A DNA stretch of 64,000 bases. Source: Calycina herbarum. Lineage: Eukaryota; Ascomycota; Leotiomycetes; Helotiales; Pezizellaceae. Made by a program: the position numbers and the translations under genes. Below are positions 47,601 to 57,714 of this stretch, piece by piece (the stretch's first letter is position 1; each line of letters begins with the position of its first letter). The notes beneath the pieces were generated by a model that worked only from the letters and a program-made list of their open reading frames with translations, was not told the origin of the DNA and did not search any database. The stretch is from the NCBI GenBank assembly GCA_001414485.1, contig LLEY01000082.1:62001-126000 (forward strand), written 5' to 3'.

Positions 47601-50600
47601 TATAAGTCTATAGACGTTTTATTAATCTAATTTCGTAAATCGTACTACCTTACCTAACTTGTCTTATAAGTATTAGCTAGGTAGCAGCGGATAAGCGTCC
47701 TTAACTATAGTGTGATTTACTTCCTAATAATCAATATATACTCTCCTATCTAGGTTGTCTTTTTTCTTAATAATAAGTATATTTAAAGTAATTAGTAACT
47801 TAGATCTTCTAATATATCCCTTTTTAATACCTTCCTTTATATAACTCTCTATTCTCTATAGGCTTTTCTAGTTATATAACCGAAGCTTCTACTTCGAGAG
47901 GTAATAACTCTCTTTTAATTTAATCTTATAATTCTATAAGCAATGTTCTAGCAAAGCTTATAAGTCTTCTAGGTTTTCGAACAAAGCCTTAAATTCTCTA
48001 TACTACATAGGTATTTTATTATTAGCTTTCTTACTAACCTATGAAGGACCCTAGATAAGGTGTTTTAGCACTTTAGAAGAGGTAGTACTAACCTTGTTCT
48101 AGCCTTAAAGTTATAAATACAAACTCTTATATTTATATTAACTAAAAGTTATCTTTCTAACTTTCTAGTCGATTTCTAGATTATATTCCTAAATCTATAG
48201 TATACTAAGTATTACTTCCTTACTTCCTATTTTAATAATATCGAATTATATATCTAAATAGTATCCTTTAATATTAATTTTTATTAGAATAGTTTACTAA
48301 TTAATAATCCTATTTTAATATATAACATCTGTTCTATTAACTACCCCTAATCGATATAGTCTTATTTCTTTAATTAGAATATTTAGCTTCTTCTAAGCTA
48401 TTAAGGAAATAAAGTTACCTATTACTTCTAAGTCTATTATAACTTATAACTTCTTCCCTCTTATTTCTATAGTTACTACTAACTGTCTTTCTTCTAAAGT
48501 AGCGTCTAACTTTGCTTTAATATATTAGACTTCGAAAGATCGATTTTCATAATTATAATTTCATCTTTCCTTATTCTTATACTATAAAAAGAATCTTACT
48601 CTTTCCTTATCAGTATATACTACCTTATATATTAATTTATATTCTAGGATTCCTATTATCCTAGGAATTCCTCTTATAAATCGTTTTAGTATTTATCTAT
48701 AATTATATTAAATCTATTTATAACTAGTTTCTATAATAGCTTCTATAGACTATAGTTCTCCTATATATAGATAATCTAAAGTAGCCTCTAGTATACTTAT
48801 CTCTAGTTTTATATAGTAAACCTTAAATATATAGTCTCTTAAATTCTTTTCTCTAATAGCTCGAATCTAAGACTAAGAAAAGAATACTACTCCTTCTTTA
48901 TCTAATAATACTACTTCGTATATCTAATAATATTCTACTATTCTAGTAGGTTCTAGTAAGATTCCTTTAAACTGTTTCTATAATAACTAATCTAAGGTTA
49001 GACTTAGTTTATATTATATCTATTATATTATTATTTCTTAAACTATTTCTATAAACTATAGTTCTCTTACTAGAGGATAGTAAAATTCTTCTAATTCCGT
49101 TTTAGCCTATCTAGTAATATTAAGCTCTCTTCGCTTCTAGAATAGTATACTAAATAACTTTAGTAAACCGTATTCTCTAAATACTATTCTATTCTCTTTA
49201 ATTAATATAACTATAATATATCGCTTAAATTCTTTTAGTATAACGTCTTTAGACACTGTTCTATAAAAGAGAGTTTTAATTCGTCTTTTAAATCCCGTCG
49301 AGACTTACTATATCTATATACTAATTTCCTCTAAAATATCGTACACCTTCTATATATCTCTAATCTTAGGATAAGTAGATCTCTTAACTTATAGTTAGTT
49401 ATATATAAGTTCTTTATCCTTAATAGTTTCTTACTTAGTAATTTAGCTAACTAAAGTTATTATTTCAAGGTTATTTCTTATAACTATATATATTATTAAA
49501 ATAGTTAAGTTAACTCCTTATATAGTATAAGGACTCTAGAAGTCTAGTTTCTAGTTATTAATATATACTTATCGATTTCCTTATTTAAAGGTTCTAAGAA
49601 AAGCCTAAGTTTCTCTAACTTCAGAGTCTTTATTTCTTATTTCTCCTTCTAAACTAGAAGATAAATCTAATATCTCTAAAGAACTAGTTAATAGTAGTAA
49701 TTCGTATTCTACTTAAAGAGGTTACTTAGATTCTATTACTAATTATATATTATAATATTCTTTAAGAAGTAGATCCCTATTATTATTAGTATCTTATATA
49801 CTACTAATTCCTTTATTATTTTTAATTTAGGTTCTATATCCTTATACCTTAAGCTCCTTATCTATAAGTTTAATATAATCAGTTAAAGCTATCTATTATT
49901 AAACAGTAGTATTAATTTATTTCTTTTCTTTAAAGTCTTTCTTCTTACTATACTTATTTACTCTATAACTTAGTAGGCTATAATTATAACATAAGTTCTA
50001 CTTATATTAACGATTTCACTTCTTCTAAGAAAGTCCTCCTTTCTTTAGAAAGGTTTTCTTTTATATAGCGTTTACCTCCTTACTATGTTTATTAGTATAA
50101 GAGTACTTCTACTTCTCTAACCTTTTACTCTTTTCCCCGTGCCTAGAGTTACTCTTCCTAAATTTATATAGGCGGTTATCTAGCTAGACGACTTCCTTAA
50201 TTATACCTATAATAGTTAAGAATTATATATTCTACTTAGCTATTTCCTTATAAATATATATCTTTAATCCTTTATAAAAGAGTTCTATAAGAGTAATAGT
50301 ATCCTATTCTAACTTCGTTCTATAACGTTAAAATTTATTAGTATAATCTATTACTAATCTAGTCTAATATAATTCTAAAAGCTTATATATAGCTGTTTAA
50401 ATCGTATTAAAGTCTTTAAAGACTTTTCTAATAGTTATCTTAAATCCTTTCTAAGATTTAAATATAATCTTAGTTAATTCTATCTTTCTATCTTCGTTCT
50501 TATTCTTAAAAAAGTCCTCTAAGTATAGCTAGGCCTATTCTAATACTAATCCCTTAATATAGGAGATAGTAAAGATAGTTTATAAATTATAATTACCTTT

Positions 50601-50907
50601 AAACTTATTAAAGTTAAAGTTAAAGTAGATGTCTATCTAGAGAAGGAACGAGTCGAGTTCCTTTTACTTCCTATAATATATATCTAGTATCTTAACTTTA
50701 ATAATCTTAAGTACTTCGACCTTATAAGGCTCGGGGGCGTCCGGTATACTAACATTGTCGTCGTTCCTAGTTAACTGTATACCGGCAGGTGTTCTTTCGG
50801 TTATACTTCCAGATATACCTACAACGTTAGCTCGACTAGTATTCAGGCTAGCTACTGCGAGGGTTACTAGGGCTATAGCGACTAAACTTCTAAGTAGGTG
50901 CTTAAAG

Positions 50908-51370
50908 TATAACGAAACTTAAACGAACTAAACAAAGATAACTAAGTCTCGAAGGTTAGTATATAGGTAAGAAGTACAGATACGCTATATTATTTACTTA
51001 GAAGTAAACTCGTTACTTATATCAAAGATATTAAATAAGATAATAAGATTAATAACTAAAGTTAAGTACGAAGCTTTTAACTAATAGTAGACGTACTAGT
51101 CTTATATAGAACCTTTCGTTTATATTTAGAGTCCTGCTTAGTAGGAGTCCCGAAGATAGAGTCCGACTCTATTTTCAAGGCTTCTTAAAACTAGACTCTA
51201 TTACCTAACTATTCCTAACCAAGTCACGTAATATAACTATAATAAGATCCTAGGATTACATATCCTACTACATCTAATCCTTCCTTCCTTCTAGGGTTAT
51301 AATAGTGCTCGTCCTATTAGGGCGTCGCCTGGACTTCACTTCATCACGTGCTGGCACGTGATTCGTAACA
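50908..51370 (-). repeat. 5' LTR of Gypsy G3
   Basis: 463 bp. It keeps TGTTACGAATCACGTG at its minus-strand start with two CACGTG sites (51345-51350, 51355-51360). The leader between LTR and gag, CTTTAAGCACCTACTTAGAAG, does not begin TGG, so no ordinary tRNA primer site is visible. Confidence 0.88.
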
Positions 51371-51664
51371 GTTAACTGTCTAGGTAATACTATAGAATCT
51401 GTGGAAAAGCTAGTTACAACGTACGAACTTGTTAAGAGGCTGTAGATATATCTAGTTCCTCGGATTCCGAGTAGTTTTAGTTAATTTAATATATTATAGT
51501 TGATTTATTAAAATTCTAAGTTTAATACTAAGGAAAACTAATCCAGTTCCTAATATAATCCGGGTTCTAATAAACTACGTTACTTAATATTTATTAATAT
51601 AATTAAGTTATAAATTATTATAAGATATTAGTAAATAGTACTTTAAGCTAATATACGTAATATA

Positions 51665-52787
51665 ATCTATTACCGAGCTGCGTATATTACCGAGCTACGT
51701 ACTTTTACTAAATTTACTACTCTACTACTTTACTACGCGTTTTCTTCTTCTATAATATAAGTCTAAACTTAAGAAGCACGAATTATATTAGCTATTAAAG
51801 CTATTTAAACATCTAAACGAAAATTAAGCTATAGAAACGCTGTAAAAATCTATAAAGTTTCTAAATCTACTCTTTGTCTTAGAATAAATAGCTGACCTTC
51901 TTATAGTAATACTAAATCTAATTATTTAAAGCTGACGAAATTAGAAAAGGAAATAATTATTCGACATATATTCGATTAAGATTCTAGAGGGTTTTCGCCT
52001 CGGCTAGCTAATATAGAAGATATAGCGAATTACCTCCTCGAGGTATACGAAGTAAAACGTGTTAGAAAGCGCTAGGTAGAACGATTCGTAGTTTAACGAC
52101 TAGAGCTAAAGACGTGTTTTAATCGCGTTTACGACTTTTAAAGAGCCTTATACGAAGATCCTAAGTTAATTAGCGCGTGGTTTCGACTAGTAGAGAATAT
52201 ATAAGCGAAATATAGTATAGTAGATAGCGATTTCTATAACTTCGACGAGACCGGCTTTATAATAGGTTAAATCTGTCCTAGAATAGTTGTTACTCGTGCT
52301 GATCGACGTGGTAAGAGTAAGATAGTTTAACTAGGTAATCGAGAATAGGCGATAGTAAGGTATAGAGCGTTTAGCTTATAAATTAACTCTTGTTAATACC
52401 GAGCTACGTACACTTTAAGCGGTAAATAAGGCACTTTCTAAGCGTTGTAGAGCTAAAAAGAATCGTATCTGTTAAGGAGGTATACTTACTATAGAGGATA
52501 TATACGATATTATAGCTTAAGACGAAGTAAATAAGCAGATACGACGCGATAAGCGCTTTAGAAGAGTAAATCGTAAGAAAGGGATTTCGACTATATAACG
52601 TTATAGTACTTACGGAAAGACTAGTTATAATATACGAACTTATTAAGAACTTATAAATATATCTAGCTTATTAGAATCTGAAGAGTAATAAGTTTTATCT
52701 ATTATTATAGTTGATTTATTATATTTTAAAGTAGTAGATATTAGTAAAAGTACGTAGCTCGGTGATATACGTAGCTCGGTAATAGAT
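51665..52787 (+). mobile_element. Fot1/pogo DNA transposon, family C, internally deleted (1123 bp)
   Basis: TA duplications at 51663-51664 and 52788-52789; TIR ATCTATTACCGAGCTRCG with two 17-bp units (51669-51685, 51686-51702) mirrored at the right end. The transposase N-terminus (LTKLEKEIIIRHIFD, SRGFSPRLANIEDIANYLLE) runs to about 52355 and then jumps to the C-terminus (ALSKRRRAKKNRIC), so about 750 bp of the catalytic core is missing. It can only have moved with a transposase supplied by another copy. A 15-bp match to the TIR unit lies inside the coding part at 52397-52411. Confidence 0.83.
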
Positions 52788-53859
52788 TACGTTAATCGAT
52801 TTAGATATAAATATAGTAGCTAGATATATAGCTAATAGATTATTAATTAAGATAAATAATATTATAAATAATCTTATTTACTATTCTCTTATATTAATAC
52901 TAATTAGTAAGCGTATATAGATTCGAGATAGTAGTCTATATCTATAGAAGATTACTATAGTAATTATATATAAATAAACTACTACCTTTAACTAGTATTT
53001 ACTTATCGACGTTCTTAAAAGAGTAACTATCTTATACTTTAAAAGCGTAGATTTAAGATATTATTACTATAATAAGTCTTATATATAGACGTTTCTAGAG
53101 ATATATATAAGTACTAGAATTATAAAGCTATCTACGGTCGCTCTTAGAGACGTAGTATAAAAGATTTTAAGCAAATTATATATTATACTTTAGAACCTTG
53201 ATTAACTAATAAATCAAAGTCTTTCTAATTCTATCTACTTTAAACCTTAAACCTCTAAACCTTCTACTTCTACAGCCACCTCGTTATGAGAGCACCCTGT
53301 GTCCCGGAATCGAAACTGGTTTTCCATAACTGAGAAACACTTTCCTATGGACACGAGCTGATAATACGTCAAAATCAACTCTAACAAAGTTATACGTTCT
53401 ACATCATACTTACCAGAGAAGGTTTGGGAGAATTAGATTCAAATGATTAGTCACGGAGGGAGGGTACGCTCAGGAGGAAGCTTGCATAATTTGCTCCCTA
53501 AGGAGAATAATATCGTCGACCTTGGTAGGGGTTTCTTGTTAGTCTAGGGCCTTTAATTGTTTATTTTGTTAAGGTTCATCTTGAAACAATAAACTTGACG
53601 TGTCGGTGTTTCTTGGGGGATCTTCGTGTACAAGTACCCTCAATTCAGCATCCAAAAGGGGCGCGATCGTGTGATGAAACTTCAGGTCACAAGGCACTGA
53701 AATAAAAAAAATTCGAAAGGCAATATAATTCCAAACCAACGCTGGTCGTAATCTCGTTACTCATGTATAGCTATTTCAATAAAATAAAAGAGAAGATAAA
53801 TAAAACACCAATATAACAAGAAATCAAAGCAGAACAAAAAGAAAAAGCAACGTAAGAAT
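52788..53859. other. AT-rich remnant, then normal-composition 3' flank
   Basis: 52790-53275 is RIP-like without recognised content. The composition switches sharply at about 53278, where unique DNA begins. 53278-53859 is the 3' flank of the proline-rich gene; no gene seen. Confidence 0.4.
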
Positions 53860-56796
53860 TTAAGCACCACTCGTCTTCCCCCCACCAATCAGTGGTGTCC
53901 ACCTCTCCAATAATTTCTGCACAACATCATCACCCCGCTTCAATTTCAAATCAATCTGAATAACATCCACCTCCTCATCATCCGAATCGGAATCATCGGG
54001 ATTATATATAGTAACCCTACCAGATTTCCGGTTCTGGCGTCTCGTTCTGGAGTCACTGCTGTAATAGGTTCTGTCGCTATCATAAGAACTGCTACTATCA
54101 CTAGAAGCATATCTTCTTCGAGAGCGAGAGCGAGAGCGTATCCTAATCACTTCCCTAACAGGCGATGGTCCACGGATCGGAAGTTGACAATATCCAGGAG
54201 CACCAATGGGTGGTCGAGGAGAGAAGATGGAATGTGGTCTACCTCTCATCAAAGCGTTGTAGGCTTCAAGAGGTTTGCAGTATTGCTTCAGACTACGCTT
54301 GGCGATGAGATGTATTTGCGTTGCCCGACTGGAGACAGTTCCAGGTCCATTGGCGAAGAGCTTTACTTCTCCCATGTTGTCGTAGACGCTGAGTTCGACC
54401 CAACACCATTCAAAGCGGGAGTCTCGCTCTGTGGCCATCAACTCATCCATCAGGCGAGTGACCTGATCTGCTTGGTCCTCGGTAAGACGCATTTTGACTT
54501 CAATGACACTCTTTCCAGCATCGAAGAAATCGTCCACGCGATCTTGGACTTGCTCTTTGTCGGAGGATTCAAGGGTGTTGGAAACGCGTAACCAAGAGCA
54601 TCGGTTGGATGGTTGAGCTGGCTCGCATGGACGCATGGTGTACTCACTGTAGCTTGTGAGTGCGATGGCAGCTTCGTGATCGGTGAACACATTCATGTCA
54701 GAAACACGAATCGATTTGGGAAAACTGGGGGGTGGAGGAGGAGGGTTACCTCCAATTCGAGCACCGGGGGGAGGAGGCGGTATACCATTCGAAACAGGTG
54801 GTTGAAGTGGACCTCGTCCTGGAGGAGGCGGAGGGCCTCTGTTATGATTGGTGATATCATAGACTCTGTTGGATCCACTTGGGGGATTGTCAAAGGCAGG
54901 TGGGGGTGGTCGGAATTTTGGTTGAGGAGGTGGTGGGCCCCGACCGATGATTCTAGGGGGCCCAGGAGGTGGAGGAGGACGCAACCGGTTCTCAACGCTG
55001 CTGGCTGGAAGAAGTGGCTTTCCGTCCACAAATTGCTCTCTCACAATAACAAGGAGAACACGACCTGTTGGTGGGGGTGGTGGAGGACCATGATTTGGTC
55101 CAGTCTTTGGACGTAACTCTCTCAACAAAGCCAACCAAGCATTAGGCTTAATCTGCTCCTTCACAACCTTCAGAGCCACAATGTTCCTCTCGTGGGTCTT
55201 TCCGTTGACCCAAGGATAGAGAATATCGTGTAGAAGCATGTTTTCATGGGGATTCAAAGATGTATAGGTTGTGTACCAAGTATCATCATTGAGCTGAGTC
55301 AGGATTGTCCTCATGTGGGTTGATTCAAGGGAGTGAAACGCAGAATGAGGGATCAATCTATAACCTGAATTCTGGATCATGAAAGCCAAGAGGTGAGAAT
55401 CAGTGTCGCAAAGAGCCTTGCGCATCTCAGCAGCGAGAGATTCTTTGCTTCTGAAGAAAGATCTGAGCTTGAATCCGATTGAATGGGGCTGAGTTGCGAA
55501 AAGGCGCGGCTCAGGGGTTGCAGGTCTACTGTTGTTAGTATGAAGATAGCCGAGATAATTTAGAGAATTCATACTTAGCTATCACCACTTCGCTTTTCAC
55601 GGCTTCCTTCTGGGTCACAACAGTGGAATTTTCGGAAGGTTGTTGTTTCTCATCTATCAATTTAGGTGTTGGAGACGAGTCTGTTTGCTTCGTCGGGGGA
55701 ACACCTGAATTTGGAAACTCGGTGTAAAATGGCGGATTGCCCTATACATATTAGCTAGAATGGGAAACTTTTGATGGAAACACTTTTACATTTTCAGATG
55801 ACTGCAATGGCTGTGACTTTGGCACAATTACTGCTGGGTGAGATGGTACCCCGATTGCTGGTGGCCGAGTTAGAAGACCTGGTGGAGGTGGTGGCCTCGC
55901 ATTTGGGGGAGGCGGTGGTGGCCCAGATGTAATCAGGAAAGGAGGAGGTGGTAGTCTCATATTGGATGGAGGAGGCGGCGGTGGTCCCGAACCAGCCATG
56001 GGTCTTGGGGGTGGACGCGCCCTCCTAGACGGCCGGTCACTGTCGCTATCACTATCACTGAAGGAACGTCCCCTGTTGTACACCCGAGTTTTAGGAAGCT
56101 TGATGCCCACAAGAGCTGCAGTGCGGTGGACTCGTTCATGAAAAGTCACAATCTCTTGCACATCAACCTTTCCAGACGATCTATTACCAAGTTAGCCGAG
56201 ATCAACCAGCTCGCGAGGTAGACTTACGTATTTGAGGAAAGAGAGCCAACTGTGACCACCTGAAATACCAAGAGAAGATGGAGTTGTAAATCATCAACTC
56301 TGTCCAAGGTATCCTCGAATGTGCGATCGATCCGATTCCATTTCGCTTTCTCGAGCTGACTCAAGAACTCCTTTTCCTCAACCTTCAAGTCAGAAAACAC
56401 AATCTCTTGTGCTGTTTCCTTTCCGGCTTTCTTCTTGCGTCTGTTGTTGGCGGTAAATTCCTTGCGAGGAAGGCATCCCTCGATGACTGTCTCTTTGACT
56501 TTGACAAGCGATTTGGCAACTTCCTTCACAACGTTCCGTGTGTATGACAGTCCCTCGGCGCTGAAGAGTTCCTTCCCAGTCCCCTTCTTAAGACATTCCG
56601 CCTCTTTTTGCAAAAGACTTTCGATCTGCCTGAGACTCGATAGAGTTGCAGCGACACTACCATAAGCACCTTCAAGCCCACGAGATAGTAGCTCCGCAAT
56701 CGAGGTATACTGATGAAATGCCGCAGAAAGCTTGCTCCCATAAGAAATCACACATTGCAACTCATCATTCGCGATCTGCGCGGTGCTTGCGTCCAT
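53860..56796 (-). CDS. Proline-rich, RS-tailed hypothetical protein
   Basis: Exons 56796-56228, 56180-55790, 55741-55575 and 55528-53860; introns of 46-48 bp, all GT-AG, restore one frame of 931 aa. The ATG at 56796 (MDASTAQIAND) is the first in frame. Residues 1-190 form a helical, charged domain. Residues about 235-290 and 523-644 are runs of PPPPP broken by G/R/N, typical of SH3, WW or profilin ligands. In between (about 400-510) is a folded-looking region with no family I know. A C-terminal region (about 700-800) is followed by an RS-rich stretch with RSRSRSRRR (about 842) and an acidic DSDSDDEE segment. Polyproline suggests actin/WASP-like or RNA-processing partners; function not recognised. 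The 46-bp third intron contains an ATG that would give a false start. Confidence 0.8.
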
Positions 56797-57714
56797 GATT
56801 TCAAATTTCCGCCGCTGGGACAATTCCAGCAAAGTTTACTGAAAATATGGGCTTAACCATTAACAAGCCCAGTCCCTTCCTTATATTTCCCAAGGACTAC
56901 TAGAGGGTGGGGGACAATGGATTTACCCAGAAGGCAACCACAAGGCAAACGAGTAAGATCGGGGTGGCTGCCTCTTTCCCCCGCATAATAGATTGAATTC
57001 TTGCCCGGCCAAAGGGGCACCAGAGGCATCAAAGTGAGGCGGACATGCATGTAGAAGACCAATGATTGCTCTTTTGTGATTCGTGCAACACGCCTCATAA
57101 GAAAATGTGAGTGCTTTTGCTCGCTTGTGTTCCCAGATACGCATTCGTTATTCGGTGAGGCTCGCATGCTGCAGATACCATTCCCCAATGTCGCGTTGCA
57201 ATTGGTGGGGAGTCTGCAGTCAGCGCAAGCCATTCAACACTTCAAGTAAACGAGGTCATGACCCGTTCTCATGCCACTGGTTGGGAGAAGAGTTACTTGC
57301 CCATGTCGGCACAGAGAATGAGAGCGGGTGACCTTTGCGCCCGCAGCTTTGCATCGAGAACAGAGAAGGGAGCTGAATCAAATCCCCAGAACCGGGAAAT
57401 TCATGGTGTTCTATGTAACATGAAATTGTAGAAGTACCACTTGGAACAGTCAGAGGAAAACAAGAAGTAAGATGCGATGGGCATTTAATAAATACCGATG
57501 TCCGCCAGCAACAGCTGACCTCAAAAGGCTTTAGGTCAAGCACAGTCGGGCGAATTTTGGCCCCCGCATAACCCTCTCTTACAAACAGGGCGGAGTCATA
57601 GACATGGCGTACGACAGATAATCATCTGTATCATCAATTATGTGCAGTAGTGGCTATTTGAAAATGAAAGTCGGGGGTGCATACATTGAATATTCCATGG
57701 CTGCTTCGAATGAT
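56797..57714. other. Intergenic between proline-rich gene and ORC4
   Basis: Normal composition with no convincing coding potential; 5' flank of the proline-rich gene and 3' flank of ORC4. Nothing else recognised. Confidence 0.45.

Larger units (their letters stand above)
44194..51370 (-). mobile_element. Gypsy chromovirus copy G3, full length (7177 bp)
   Basis: TSD GTTAA at 44189-44193 and 51371-51375; two 463-bp LTRs. Reading the minus strand from 50890: gag (start codon mutated to ATA), a CCHC region near 49990, protease near 48900, RT with YLDNILIF near 47430, RNase H near 46900-46650, integrase about 46400-45750 and a chromodomain near 45350-45240. Chromodomains guide such integrases to heterochromatin. 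All frames carry RIP stops. Inserted near the 3' end of pogo B. Confidence 0.92.
41929..51580 (+). mobile_element. Fot1/pogo DNA transposon, family B, interrupted twice
   Basis: TA duplications at 41927-41928 and 51581-51582; TIRs start ACGTGGTTTATTAG and contain two 17-bp units (41938-41954, 41955-41971). Without the nested TRIM-like element (42968-43572) and Gypsy G3 (44194-51370) it is about 1.86 kb, the same size as family A. The transposase remnant on the plus strand includes an ILAIKAI-TSKRLSRRKA helix-turn-helix start (about 42055), YNFNKTGFIIG (about 42510, the first DDE region), LDRYKSYES and a C-terminal ANEALSKRRRAKKARVY (about 44030). Confidence 0.88.

Noticed and set aside
55530..55572. 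A separate gene starting at the ATG at 55572
   Set aside because: This ATG lies in a 46-bp intron (GTATGA...CTAAC...CAG); splicing joins the upstream and downstream frames into one protein.
56797..56832. Upstream start of the proline-rich protein
   Set aside because: The open frame reaches 56832 but with a TTG codon; the first ATG is at 56796.
56853..57543. Overlapping frames of 70-126 codons between ORC4 and the proline-rich gene
   Set aside because: They lie on both strands, overlap one another, show no domain or splice structure and many begin at non-ATG codons.
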